Assembly: GCA_035578175.1 (NCBI GenBank)
Contig: JAQMRL010000001.1
Location: 58,613,553 to 58,677,552, forward strand
Direction: 5' to 3'
DNA from: Catonia carolina
Taxonomy: Eukaryota > Arthropoda > Insecta > Hemiptera > Achilidae
DNA length: 64,000 nucleotides
This document shows positions 10,111 through 20,672 of this stretch, piece by piece. Every line of letters begins with the position of its first letter. Positions within the stretch are counted from its first letter, which is position 1. The position numbers and the translations under genes are program-made. The notes beneath the pieces are model-generated. The model searched no databases, was not told the DNA's origin, and saw only the letters and a list, made by a program, of their open reading frames with translations.

Positions 10111-10253
10111 GCCGGCCGCATTGGCGAAGTTCGTAACGTGTTCGCCTCTCATCATGCGGTCTTGGGTTCGAACCCCATTCAGGCACGGCAGTTTTTCATA
10201 CGTTACAAAAATCATTTCATCATTCACCGTCTGTACGGCTGTTAAACAAAACA
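10111..10253 (+). mobile_element. tRNA-derived SINE, family 2, copy a
   Basis: Begins GCCGGCCGCATTGGCG and has a B box GGTTCGAACCC. The head resembles an elongator tRNA-Met (TTGGCG...GTAACG, CTCATCA loop), and the tail contains ACCGTCTG. It matches the minus-strand copy at 50669-50838. The cloverleaf is degraded and a body follows, so I call it a SINE and not a tRNA gene. Confidence 0.78.
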
Positions 10254-12205
10254 TTTTTTATAAAAATTAAACAGAAATTTTGTATATGAAATTTTTCTAA
10301 AACAAATTTATTTACTAACTCATGAATAAATAGCAAAATTAACACTTACCATTTCAATAATATAATGTAATAACGGAAAGCGTTTGATTGTATATTTGTT
10401 TGTTTATTTTTTATTTCTGAAATTTTTTTGGGTTTTTATCTATTATGTTTCACCCGACCAACTAATCGCTAGCGCAAAAAACGATACACACCTGCGAGGG
10501 TTGGTAATACGGATTATATATATATATATATATATATTGGTTTTTATTCATTTTGACTTTGAAATTTTTTTCAGCCCGACAGCCTGATTTTTCAGCTGTA
10601 ACTTTTCACCTGGCTACCGTATCAAACATCTACTGATGTCAATCCTTTTCTACACCACCATTACATATTGGTACCCGTTTTACAAAAATCTGTGACTAAA
10701 AATATTTTCTCCAAAAAGAAAACTTCATTTGAAATTTGACTATTTAATCATGTGAGTTTTTTTATTTATTTCTTTTTGTCTTTTTATATTTCTTATTTAA
10801 ATTATGATTATTCTGTAATATTTTGTATTATTTTTCTTTTGTTTGTGTTAAAATTGTTAATATATTCACCTATCATCATGCGGTTTTAGGTTTTTTTTGT
10901 TTAACATCTGACTGTTCTGCAATTAGTGCTAATGCAATAAATATATCCCGGAAATAATTATCTAAATTTTTCCTTGTTAAAATGTTCAATTAATGTCAAC
11001 CTAAAAAATGTGTTATTAAAATCCTTCACCTTTTCTATTATAAATAATATGAATATAAATATTTAACAATATATTTCCTTGATATATTGCACAGTATAAA
11101 TTTCAAGGTTTTTCCTTCTCCTTTTTCTACTATACATAATATGAATATAAATATTTAACAATATATTTCCTTGTTATTTAAAACAGTATAAATGTCAAGG
11201 TTTTACCTTGTTGTAATTTTTAAAAGTTAAATTACAATGATTTTTCCTTGTAATTTTAAAAGTTTACTTATTTTATTAAGCATAATAAGTTACAAAGATT
11301 TTCCTTGTTTTAATACTCAATTATTATTATTATTATATTAAAAATGTGTTATTAAAATTCTACACTCTATTTCTTTTCCTAAAAAAACTCTATTTCTATT
11401 ATGAATAATTTTTTTACGAAAATGATTTCCATGTTTTATTAGGCAAAATAATTTTCAATGTTTTTCTTTGTTTTAGCTTTCAGTTAGTATGTATAATGTT
11501 TGTCTAATGTTTTATTACAAACGTTAGTTTGAATTGGCAAACGAGAGTCGTGTATATGTTACAAACCAAATGTTTTCATATATTTATAGTTCCTTGATTG
11601 TTAAATCTTTAAATTCTGACTTAACAACTTTTCTAGATTACATATATGAGAAATATTATTGAAATATATTCGGGATAAATCAGGCGACTTAAAGAAAGCG
11701 GACTGCTAATGCATACGGTTTAACCTCAACATATTTTAAATAATATAGAAATGATTGCGAAACAGCGAATAATCTTAAGTTATTTTTTTACAGGACAATT
11801 ATACCGTCATTAAAAATATGATAATTATCCCAAAAAAATAAGAGGGCGAATTCTGGGACCATAGAATACAAGACAGCAAAATGAAAACACTTTCTGTTCC
11901 TCCAAGAAGTAGGAGAATTTGAATTTTCTATTCGGGTTTTGGTATTGAAAGATGAATTTTTAAATTACCTCCATTCCTTCGGCATCGACCTGCAGAAGAA
12001 AACCTTAACCAAACAAAAAACCCAAAGAGAGATCCATCAAGGAGGAAATGTATTGAAACAAGTAAGTTGACCTAATTATAATTGTAACAATACAACTATT
12101 ATTAAATCGGTTAATTCAGAAAAACTGTCAGTTCTAAAATATTTTTAAAGAAATACAGGTTTCTTACCTAAACGGTGGTTTTAAAATATGTTAAAATTTC
12201 CAAAC
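10254..12205. other. AT-rich intergenic DNA, no gene seen
   Basis: There is no convincing coding sequence on either strand. It contains a TA dinucleotide run (about 10514-10538), scraps of SINE family 2 (about 10862-10935) and an imperfect tandem repeat (about 11036-11230) built on TATGAATATAAATATTTAAC and CCTTG/CAAGG motifs. Confidence 0.5.
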
Positions 12206-12284
12206 CTTAGCCGAGAATCAAACCCGGGATTTTTCGTCTTGCAGGCTAATGTGTTAGTCACCACGCCACGGAGGCAGCTTGAAT
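12206..12284 (-). mobile_element. tRNA-like SINE head, third family
   Basis: On the minus strand the segment runs from GCTGCCTCCGTGGCGTGG to a B-box-like GGGTTTGATTCTCGG, the layout of a tRNA-derived promoter. The cloverleaf is not clean and the body is not resolved. It may equally be a decayed tRNA gene. Confidence 0.45.
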
Positions 12285-12836
12285 ATACATTGTTCTATTA
12301 ATTTCTGATTAAACATTTCTTTTGGAAAATTTAGGTTATCCGAACATTTACAGTTTTATAAATCTGTTAAGTCTAATAATACTGTTTGTCAAATACATTC
12401 AAAAGATTTATTTATTTAAAATATAATATTATATATTTTTTTGTTTTATTTTTTTATTTTTTTTTATTTTTAAAAAATTTTTAAGTTTAAAACGAATCAA
12501 CCAATTTTATTCAAGGGTATAGTCTACTATTTCCACAGATATTTGGTATACGATTTTTAAGTATCACACTTATTAGTGTGTTTGAACCGCTATTTTTAAG
12601 TTTTTTTTTGCACTAACGTAAGTTTTAAAATACCACAAATCAAACTCATAATCTAATAATGGGAAATATTTTTAGAGAATTAAACAAAAACAAGTATGAT
12701 ATTTAAAGTAAATTATTTTAATTTATGTTTAAGACTTATTTTTTTTATTAATATGAAATATTTTTAATAATAAGAAAAAAAATAACACTAATTATTATTA
12801 CACTCACCTCGGTATGTTCAATTTAACAGTATTGAT
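12285..12836. other. AT-rich intergenic DNA, no gene seen
   Basis: Mostly A/T with homopolymer runs. No ORF, repeat or RNA gene can be supported. Confidence 0.5.
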
Positions 12837-13330
12837 TTGTCGATATCATTTAATTCAGTTTTCATTAACACTTTAGCTATATTAAGTTTTACGATTGTCT
12901 GACTTCGCCGCGATAAAGTTTTAAACGTGGCCGCGTGTCACAGAAATAATAAATCATTTTATCACACCGCACTTTAACCAAGGATGAGTTCTTTGTTGAA
13001 CATTTTATCTTTTGTGAATATTCCGGCGTTTATCATTTGAGTCTATTCCGCTTTTTCTTTTTCCGCTTGGAGTCGTTGTATCAGCGTTTGTCGATATCAT
13101 TTAATTCAGCTTTCATTAGCACTTAAGCTATATTAAGTTTTACGATTGTCTGGCTTCGCCGCGATAAAGTTTTAAACGTGGCCGTGTGTCCCAGAAATAA
13201 TAAATCTGTTTTATCACACCGCACTTTAACCAAGGAACATTTTATCTTTTGTGGACATTCCTGCGTTTTATCATTCGAGTCTATTCCGCTTTTTCTTTTT
13301 CCGCTTGGAGCCGTTGTATCAGCGTTTAGA
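12837..13330. repeat. 250-bp tandem duplication
   Basis: The segment starting TTTGTCGATATCATTTAATT at 12837 is repeated from 13087 with few changes. The second unit lacks 16 bases after AACCAAGGA. The duplicated part includes the 3' portion of the minus-strand ORF at 13123-13521, so a second partial copy of that coding end lies downstream of the gene. Confidence 0.85.
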
Positions 13331-13521
13331 TTATGACTTGTTCTTTCTACTTCGTGTAGACTAACGGAATAGTCTGCCACACTAGGGGATGTATTTTGAT
13401 CTTCGTTCGGTTCCTCCTTTATAGGACCTATTTTACGAAAAATATGAACATATTTGAATGGTGATGATAATTCTTGTGTAGTACTACCAGTCGGTTCCTG
13501 TTGTTCACAAATATTAGACAT
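13123..13521 (-). CDS. Small hypothetical protein with basic, nuclear-signal-like stretch
   Basis: A 132-residue ORF from an ATG at 13521 (MSNICEQQEP). I do not recognise the family. Visible features are an acidic segment with IKEEPNED, which fits a SUMO-type consensus, then a Lys/Arg cluster SGKRKSG that could act as a nuclear signal. A TATAAAA box lies at 13582-13576, about 55 bases upstream of the ATG, in the same orientation. The C-terminal part is tandemly duplicated downstream (12837-13086). It could be a fragment of a larger gene or a virus-derived ORF. Codon use gives no strong signal. Confidence 0.4.
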   Translation of the reverse strand: MSNICEQQEPTGSTTQELSSPFKYVHIFRKIGPIKEEPNEDQNTSPSVADYSVSLHEVERTSHNLNADTTAPSGKRKSGIDSNDKTQECPQKIKCSLVKVRCDKTDLLFLGHTATFKTLSRRSQTIVKLNIA

Positions 13522-13559
13522 GTTGATGTTCGTAAAATCAAACACAAACTAAGTTATCC

Positions 13560-15007
13560 CTTACAGTGTGAAGCGTTTTATACTTTTACGTTGGTAGTAA
13601 AAAGTTGTTTTACGTTGGTGAAAAAGTTTGAGTAAAAAAATTGAGGACACAACATTATAACTCTACCAGATTAAACAGTAAAAAAACAAACACCAGATTA
13701 TTATAAGGTATTTTTCACCTGATTTCGCGTGGCAAAATGTGGTGATAGATATCAAACTAAGTAAAGTGGAATATCCATCGAAGTATACTACAACCACCAA
13801 ACTAAGTAAAAAGGTATAAAGATGGTAAACTTTACCAAATAAAATATAGTAAAGTAAAAAACTAAAAAAATAACGTCTCAACCGTATTTCACCAGTTACT
13901 GGAATAAAAAAACACAACCAAATTGAAATCCCTCATTCTGATTTAGGAACAAGATTCGGCAAAATAAATCCATATCTCCTTTCTCTAAATTTATACAAAA
14001 CATAACCCGGAAAAACTAGCAAATAAAGCAAAACTTACTGTTTAAAACGCGTAGGTATGATTTAATAATCAATCTCGGTTTAATTTATATTGTACTGTTT
14101 TCTTTCTGTCTTTACTCGCTCCTTTTCCTGCCTCGCTGCGCGACCGCTAGTTCGCACTCGCTTGTTCCCCGGCCGCTGTTTGCTTTTGCCGTTATCTCTG
14201 GCCTAATTTTTCTGTCGTCCGTTCTATGTATTTTTACAGTATGTTATCTACCTTTATCTGAATAAGATAATTTTATTTTTGGTTTTGTGAATTAAAATTT
14301 TATTAATGAAAAATACGTTTATTAATTTTTATAATGTAGTTACTGTCAGCTAGGGCTTATGCCTTTATTTATAATATAAATATTAATACGTTTCGCCGAT
14401 TCTTTTTATCCCCTCTTTACTGGTAAGCTTTTTTTATCTGTCACTTGTATTTATTAAAGGTTAAGTAACTTTATGTTTAAATTTGTATTTATGTGAATAA
14501 AAATTCTTACCTTTCTTGAATACAGCAATACAGCAAACACCCCTACAAAATAGTCTGGCGACAGAGTTGCAGAAATCCGTGAAGTTTAATTTACAAGTTA
14601 ACTGCAAAGTAAACACTGTGCTGTGCTTTTATACTAAAAATCGTTCGATTCCTACACAGTAGTTTATGGTGAGGGGATTTCAATTCCCTTACTACTACTT
14701 GACTTGCCTCTCTTGTTGTGTATTTGGTGGGGTAGTCATCTTCTCCCGTAATTCCAACTTGCTCTAAACGTTGAATTTGAATCCCCTCTCTTTTAAAGAG
14801 TTGGAGGTGCAAACAAGTTTAGCATATTTACTACTTAACACCTTCTGCTGGACTTCCCTCTCTTCTAATGTATTGGGCGCGGTCGCAATTGTCTCACGTA
14901 TACTAACTTACAATCTATCCCCTTCTCCAAGCGAATGGGAGATCAAAATGGTATAAAAAGGGAACATTTTTGTCGTTTAATTCAGTTGGCAAGAGTACTC
15001 AGAGACC
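13560..15007. other. Intergenic DNA, no gene seen
   Basis: Mostly AT-rich, with a GC-richer patch at about 14105-14215. No ORF with protein-like character was found. The last 35 bases (about 14981-15007) match the target repeat found at 26360-26395. Confidence 0.45.
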
Positions 15008-15021
15008 TTGCGGTGTTAACC
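15008..15021 (+). repeat. 14-bp target-site duplication of R1-like element, left copy
   Basis: TTGCGGTGTTAACC sits here, directly beside the poly(T) that is the element's 3' tail, and again at 26142-26155 beyond its 5' end. Confidence 0.88.
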
Positions 15022-15423
15022 TTTTTTTTTTTTTTTTTTTTTTTTTTCAGCCGTGCGGAGCGGGGGAATCTTCATAGGACCAAGTGGCCCTGAAAGATAC
15101 CATTGCACGCACGCGCAATGGTTATGTGGGATTTTTACCCACTAAACCTAACCGCCCCTTCTCTACACTGAGTACCGGACCCACCTAAAAAGGTATTACG
15201 CAGTACCCAGTGTGTAATGGGTGTCTACCCAGTCATCTCGCCCAGGTGAGCATACCGACACACACCTGCCCTCGTACGCGAATGGTTTTATTAGCCATTG
15301 AACCGCAGGTCAATAGCTATACCTTATCTTCCTGTCTACCCATAATAGGGTCTCAGACATGAATATATATATATTATATACACTACACGTGTACATCACA
15401 TACATATAAACATATTATACATC

Positions 15424-15461
<38 letters not shown>

Positions 15462-15568
15462 CATAATTCTTCTATTAATTACAAACATAATGACACTAGT
15501 ACAAAACAGGAAAGCAGTAGACCCGAGGACTATGTCCCCAGGAATCTGTAACAATAATAACATACCAA

Positions 15569-18406
15569 TCACCCGTAGTCGCCACCCCTCTCGTCGGATA
15601 TCTTGTTTTGCAAAACAGTAGTCACTAACAGCCTCACCGCTTCCCATCCTGGCTGCGACCTTAGCATAACCTGCACAACCGACTCCGCCGTCAGCTCCTC
15701 CCCCACCGAGCCAGCACATCTCGCTCTCTCCTCCGCCCACCTAGCACACTGCAGAATAGTGTGCTCAGCCGTGTCTTCCACTTCTTCACAGTACCTACAC
15801 CGCGAACTCGCGCGTCTTCCTCTCTTATGTAGGTACCCCTCGAAGTCACCATGGCCACTAAGGAATTGGGTCAAATAGTAGTCCAACTCCCCGTGGCCTC
15901 TCGCTGTCCACTTCTTAACCTCAGGAATCAGGCGATGGGTCCACCTGCCCTTCGTCGACGCACTCCACCTTCGCTGCCATCTATCCTCAAACTCCAGGCT
16001 GGCTTCAGCCTCCGACGCACCCTCCCGACGGGCCATCCGCCTCTCAATCACCAGCTCGATGGGGGGCACCCCTGCAATTACGAAGGCCGCCTCGTCTGAC
16101 ACCGTCCGGTACGACACTCCAGCTCCATAAGTCAGAATGGAACCTACCACAGCTACGTATAACTTCCGCTTGGCAGGGCTAGGGCCGTAAACATTACCCA
16201 TCAACCTGCCAAGACACCTCACTAATTGGTCCGCCTTCGCAGCCGCTTCCCGGACATGGGGGATAAACGTTCTTCCTCTATCCAACCAAACGCCAAGATA
16301 TTTTATTTTCGGAGAGGCCACTATGACTTCTCCTCCTACCTCAAAACTGACCTCCCCTACTGGCCGTCTGCCTGCCATCACTACCGCCGTCGTCTTCTCC
16401 GCAGCCAACACTAATCCAGCACCCTGCATCCACTCCTCTATCACCTGAATGGCATTATTGGCCTTCGCCATCAACTCCGCCGGAGTTACTGCCTCGACTA
16501 CCAGCGCCAGGTCGTCAGCAAACGCTACCGTCATAGCTCCTTCTGGCAACCGCAACCGTAGCACGTCATCGTATGCAATGTTCCAAAGGTCAGGCCCCAG
16601 AACAGACCCCTGGGGCACCCCACACCACATCATAACCTCCAGTTCCTCGCCCTCGGACTCTACCATAACCTTTCGCTCCGACAGGTATTCCTGCAGTATG
16701 CGACGCAGGTATGGGCTTACGCCCCGACGCCTCAACGCCTCCAGGGCAACCCCCCAAGGCAGGCTGTTGAACGCATTCCTTACGTCAAACAATATGACCG
16801 CAGGTATCCTCCTCTGACGCCTACCGCCGGCCACTGCCTCGTTGACGCGCCGCATCACCAATCCAACGGCGTCTTCCGTTGATCTCCCCTCTCGGAAACC
16901 AAACTGCCGTTCGGATAGGCCCCCGCAACTGTTAATCTCATCCCTCAGACGACTCCTCAGTAAAACTTCGTAAAGTTTTCCTAACGAGTTCAGCAGACAG
17001 ATGGGTCGGTACGCTGATGCATCCTCCAGCGCTCTACCCTCCTTCTTTAATAGCACCAACCTGGCCACCTTCCACGCCGCAGGAAACACCCCATTTACCA
17101 GCAGGTAATTAAAGTGTTTCAAAATCTCAGCCGGCAATGCTGCCACCATTGCCTGCACCGCCTCCACTGGCACCCCATCCGGACCGGGACTCTTCTTTGG
17201 TCTTAGCTGTATCGCCGCCTGCAGTAACTCTTCTACGGTAAACCTAGGAATATCCACAGCTGCAATCTCCTCGTAAACTGGGCTCGGCAGCCTTGGAAAA
17301 AGCCGTCCACAGACCTGCCTCACCCTACACTGAGACAATTGCGGTAGCCTCCTACCAAACCTCTTCATTACAATTTTGTAACCCTTCCCCCAGGGGTCCG
17401 CCTCTACTTCCTGGCACAGTGCCGCCCAACTCCTTCTCTTTGCAGCCTCTATCTCCTTCTTCACCCGCCGCCTCGCTTCCCTCAACACGGCCCTTCTCGC
17501 CTCCTCGCCATCGGCATCACCAATTCTTCTTCTTCTCTGCAGAGCCCGTCTCGCTTTGACGCAATCCCTGCATAACTGCCGAATGTGGTCGCTCCACCAA
17601 TACACCCCAGGCTTCTTCATCTCCACCCTAGGACATACTTCCCGGTAGGCAGCGACCACCGCCTCACCAACCTCCACTTCATCCTCAACGACGACATCGG
17701 TTGTCAGTTTCCTCCTAATACTTTCCACAAACCTCCCGATAATCATCGGAGTAGGCCGTCTCCATTTTGCCAACACCGGAACTTCCCTTACTCCCTGTAG
17801 AACGAACTCGATACATCTGTGATCGCTGAGCGTCTCCTCATCCAGGACCTTCCATATAGTGCCGGTCCCAGCCACCCCAGCCGACACAAAAGTCAAATCA
17901 ATCGTCGAGCTCTGATCCCTCCTCACGAAGGTTGGCACTCCCCAATCGTTGAGTCCAACCAGGCCTGTACTTGCAACCATGTCCGCCAAGAGAGTACCTC
18001 TGAAGTCTCCGACACCACGAGACCACGCTTCACTTTTGGCATTGAAATCACCGGCCAGCACCACTCCACCTTCCTGTCTCCTGACCGCCGACTCCACCTC
18101 CTCCAAGGTACGGATATATACATCCCGACCAACATTAGGTGAAATGTATACATTAAATACCGTGATGCCTCCGAGCCTGACCCAAGCGAAACCTTGACCT
18201 CGGCCGGAATCGCCTATCGCCCGCGACGTCACCACCTTAATGGCCACATCGCAGTTCATATCGGTGATCCACTCGCCCGATGCTCCTACCAAAGCTTTGT
18301 TGGGTTCTGCGACAAGCACCAACTCTGCCCCACGCCTTATGGCAGCCTCCCATAACAGATCGTGAGCGGCTCTGCTTCTGTTGGCATTGAGCTGCAGCAC
18401 TCTCAT
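15569..18406 (-). CDS. ORF2 endonuclease-reverse transcriptase of R1-like element
   Basis: 945 residues from the ATG at 18406, all open. The APE-type endonuclease starts at the N-terminus (LQLNANRSRAAHDLL) with LAGDFNAKSEAW (around residue 120) and SDHRCIEF. The central RT has KSPGPDG, PICLLNSLGKLYE, the FDVRNAFNSLPW aspartate block, GVPQGSVLGP and the catalytic FADD near 16515. A CRYCEEVEDTAEH...C finger closes the protein near 15780. There is no RNase H domain. The ATG overlaps the ORF1 stop as ATGA, which suggests translation by termination and re-initiation as described for SART1-type elements. The frame looks intact and possibly functional. Confidence 0.92.
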   Translation of the reverse strand: MRVLQLNANRSRAAHDLLWEAAIRRGAELVLVAEPNKALVGASGEWITDMNCDVAIKVVTSRAIGDSGRGQGFAWVRLGGITVFNVYISPNVGRDVYIRTLEEVESAVRRQEGGVVLAGDFNAKSEAWSRGVGDFRGTLLADMVASTGLVGLNDWGVPTFVRRDQSSTIDLTFVSAGVAGTGTIWKVLDEETLSDHRCIEFVLQGVREVPVLAKWRRPTPMIIGRFVESIRRKLTTDVVVEDEVEVGEAVVAAYREVCPRVEMKKPGVYWWSDHIRQLCRDCVKARRALQRRRRIGDADGEEARRAVLREARRRVKKEIEAAKRRSWAALCQEVEADPWGKGYKIVMKRFGRRLPQLSQCRVRQVCGRLFPRLPSPVYEEIAAVDIPRFTVEELLQAAIQLRPKKSPGPDGVPVEAVQAMVAALPAEILKHFNYLLVNGVFPAAWKVARLVLLKKEGRALEDASAYRPICLLNSLGKLYEVLLRSRLRDEINSCGGLSERQFGFREGRSTEDAVGLVMRRVNEAVAGGRRQRRIPAVILFDVRNAFNSLPWGVALEALRRRGVSPYLRRILQEYLSERKVMVESEGEELEVMMWCGVPQGSVLGPDLWNIAYDDVLRLRLPEGAMTVAFADDLALVVEAVTPAELMAKANNAIQVIEEWMQGAGLVLAAEKTTAVVMAGRRPVGEVSFEVGGEVIVASPKIKYLGVWLDRGRTFIPHVREAAAKADQLVRCLGRLMGNVYGPSPAKRKLYVAVVGSILTYGAGVSYRTVSDEAAFVIAGVPPIELVIERRMARREGASEAEASLEFEDRWQRRWSASTKGRWTHRLIPEVKKWTARGHGELDYYLTQFLSGHGDFEGYLHKRGRRASSRCRYCEEVEDTAEHTILQCARWAEERARCAGSVGEELTAESVVQVMLRSQPGWEAVRLLVTTVLQNKISDERGGDYG

Positions 18407-19869
18407 TTCCGACGCACTGTCTCCTCCGCTGCGCTCGCCGCCCTTCCCTCGACAACACCGTCACAGTCCCTCTTCAAGTGCCCTTCTCGCCCGCACTTGA
18501 AGCAAAGCTTCGATCTGTCCTCCCCCTTGCACTTGCCGGCGATGTGACCATATTCCCAGCAGCGGTAACACCGCACCTCCTGTTCACGCTCCACAACTCG
18601 GCAGTTGACCCACCCGATTCTCGTCCTCTTCAACAGCCGCAGCTTGGTTGCCGTCGCTCCCCTGGCGAGGACAGTCGCATTTTGAGTGGCACCGTACGCG
18701 GGTCGAACGGCAGTCACCCTGACATCATCCGCCTCACCGCCCACGGCCGCCACCAGCGCTTCTTTCACCGTATTTACATCTGCGTCTCCCTCCAGATCTT
18801 TGACGTGAAAAACAACAATCTGGGCCCTCCGACCTGTTTCCTTCACGACCACCTGAGGCAGCTTCTCCGTAACGGCCCTCCTGACCGTTTCCGTGTTTAC
18901 TGCCCCAGGCCCCTTGTCAACGGCCCTGATCCGAATCTGGACCTGCTCACTCGGCCCCTTCTTGATCGACAGGACCTCCCCCAGTTCTTCACGGTTGACC
19001 GTTGACTTTACCTTTTTGAGAAGGTCCGCGTAGGAGCTCCCCTCCGCTGACAGGGAAACCACCCTGGACGGCGGCCCCTGCTCCTTCACTTCCTCTCTTC
19101 TACCAGCCTTTTCCACGTGCACGTAAAGGCCCTTCTTCGCCCTGCGACCAGCGATCTCCGCCACCTTTACGTGCTTCTCCGCGTCGGCTCCCTCCTCCAG
19201 CCAAACTGCCACTTCTCTGCTGGAGTTCTCCAGTACTTTTTCCAGCCCCTTCAGCCAGTCCAGTACCGCTGACTCTTCCTGGCTATCGATCACGACAGTG
19301 AATGTCCTGCCACTCTCGAACAGAGCATCTTCCTCCGACAAGACATTCACTTCGCTAGTGGCCCGCACCACCTGGCCTCTCCTTAACTTTCCTTCCTGCG
19401 CCAGCTTTCTGACCGCGGCTGCACCCCGGCCAGTTCTCCCCTTCGCTCCACCCAGCGCAGAAAGGTCATGTACGAAGACCACGTCTCTGCCCTCCTCTAC
19501 CTTCCACTCCTGGCATCTCTTGACACTCACGTACGCCTCCTTGGGCCATCTTCGAGCTACTAGTTCCACCACGTCGTCGTTCGCCACACCTGCATCCAGG
19601 ACTTCAGCCACCGCTTGCCTCATCCCGGTCCAGGCCGATTGCGTAGCCCTATCTATCATATTAGGGCTTGTCCGCCTATCGCACCTGGCACACACCTGGC
19701 CGCACAGCTTCGCCTCCTTCTTCGCCTCTTCAAAGCTCCTCCTAACCTTTTTAAGTTTTCTGAAGAGGAGATCCCCCTCTTCACTAAGAAAGGCCTGCCT
19801 ACTAACTAGGGTTTCCACCCCGGCCAACTTGCCCTCGAGTTCCTGCAGAATGGTCACCATAGACTCCAT
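18403..19869 (-). CDS. ORF1 gag-like zinc-knuckle protein of R1-like element
   Basis: I start it at the first in-frame ATG belonging to the element (19869, MESMVTILQ), giving 488 residues. The frame stays open to the A2 junction at 20072 and, across it, to the element's 5' end without any ATG, so a non-AUG start or a 5'-truncated copy is possible. The C-terminus has CCHC knuckles CYRCWEYGHIAGKC and CFKCGREGHLKRDC, typical of R1-clade ORF1. Upstream are Lys/Glu-rich and coiled-coil-like stretches. An apparent longer ORF to 20193 is an artefact because its first 40 codons lie in antisense A2 sequence. Confidence 0.85.
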   Translation of the reverse strand: MESMVTILQELEGKLAGVETLVSRQAFLSEEGDLLFRKLKKVRRSFEEAKKEAKLCGQVCARCDRRTSPNMIDRATQSAWTGMRQAVAEVLDAGVANDDVVELVARRWPKEAYVSVKRCQEWKVEEGRDVVFVHDLSALGGAKGRTGRGAAAVRKLAQEGKLRRGQVVRATSEVNVLSEEDALFESGRTFTVVIDSQEESAVLDWLKGLEKVLENSSREVAVWLEEGADAEKHVKVAEIAGRRAKKGLYVHVEKAGRREEVKEQGPPSRVVSLSAEGSSYADLLKKVKSTVNREELGEVLSIKKGPSEQVQIRIRAVDKGPGAVNTETVRRAVTEKLPQVVVKETGRRAQIVVFHVKDLEGDADVNTVKEALVAAVGGEADDVRVTAVRPAYGATQNATVLARGATATKLRLLKRTRIGWVNCRVVEREQEVRCYRCWEYGHIAGKCKGEDRSKLCFKCGREGHLKRDCDGVVEGRAASAAEETVRRK

Positions 19870-20058
19870 CTCTCCGCCGTCGTGTTCTTCCCTGGGCCTC
19901 TTGTACCGCTCCAGCGACGACACCCGACCCCTCGGGACAACTCTGGAACCCCCTGCTAGTCTCGGGTCTCTTTCATCCTTTTTTCCTGTCTTCTTCGTCC
20001 TGATAGCACCCGTGCCACTACCACCTGCTTCTCCCTTATCCCCATCCTGAGTCTTCGT

Positions 20059-20072
20059 TTGGGCCTGCTTCG
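20059..20072 (+). repeat. 14-bp target-site duplication of A2, left copy
   Basis: TTGGGCCTGCTTCG occurs here and at 26111-26124 directly after the A2 poly(A). The target is the 5' region of the R1-like element. Confidence 0.92.
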
Positions 20073-20672
20073 CCCCCAGGGGGCACCCATTCTTATATAT
20101 ATGAATGCTCGTCCATGCATATATATGTGGGTGTTCGGGTGTGGCAACCCCGGGACCCCAGCTAAGAGCTAACCTTATTTCAAAACTATACACAGGTTGC
20201 TCTTACACTACACACAACAATAATACTACATCACACACACCACACTTTCGTTCAACACACACATTTACATACCCTACACACAACACATACACAAAGTTTT
20301 CTTACACACATTTATAATGCTGGCGAGGATGGGATGCGGGCTGGTCGTGCGTAACCCTTTCCGGATTGGAAGGTCTGGACTGTGGTTGTGCTGCTGTGAG
20401 CTTGCTCTGCCGAGGCTTTGCGCCATCCTTTAGCCCTTCTAGTCGCTTCGGTACTGTGGCAAGAAGTGGACCAGGGGTAAGAGTGTCGGAGCTCTTACTG
20501 CTGCGTGCGAGCCTCTGGGACGTCGGTATCAGTGGGTCAGGCAGTACCTGACTCCCCGGCCCGGATGAAATATGTGGGAGATGGCTGCCGGGAGTACTCG
20601 GCCGGGTCCTTCTTTTTACTAGGGACCTGCGGCGTGCGCGGGTCATCTCTCCGCCCGCACCCTGCTTTCACG

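Larger units (their letters stand above)
15022..20072 (-). mobile_element. R1-clade-like non-LTR retrotransposon (main part)
   Basis: A minus-strand element with a poly(A) tail (T run at 15022-15047), a 3' UTR (15048-15568) with a CA microsatellite near 15429-15459, ORF2 and ORF1. Its first 17 bases lie at 26125-26141, separated by the plus-strand insertion A2. It has an APE-type endonuclease and RT but no RNase H, zinc knuckles in both ORFs and an ATGA overlap of ORF1 and ORF2, all as in R1/TRAS/SART-type elements. The GC-rich coding sequence differs strongly from the surrounding AT-rich DNA. Total length without A2 is about 5.1 kb. Confidence 0.9.

Noticed and set aside
10111..10190. Functional tRNA gene
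   Set aside because: A and B boxes are present, but the acceptor and anticodon stems do not pair well, and related dispersed copies with a non-tRNA body exist.
15396..15740. ORF through the CA microsatellite in the R1-like 3' UTR
   Set aside because: It is a shadow of ORF2 fused to repeat-encoded Cys/Val; no coding character.
18403..20193. Longer R1-like ORF1 starting at 20193
   Set aside because: Codons above 20072 lie in the antisense of inserted copy A2. The start is an accident of the nesting.
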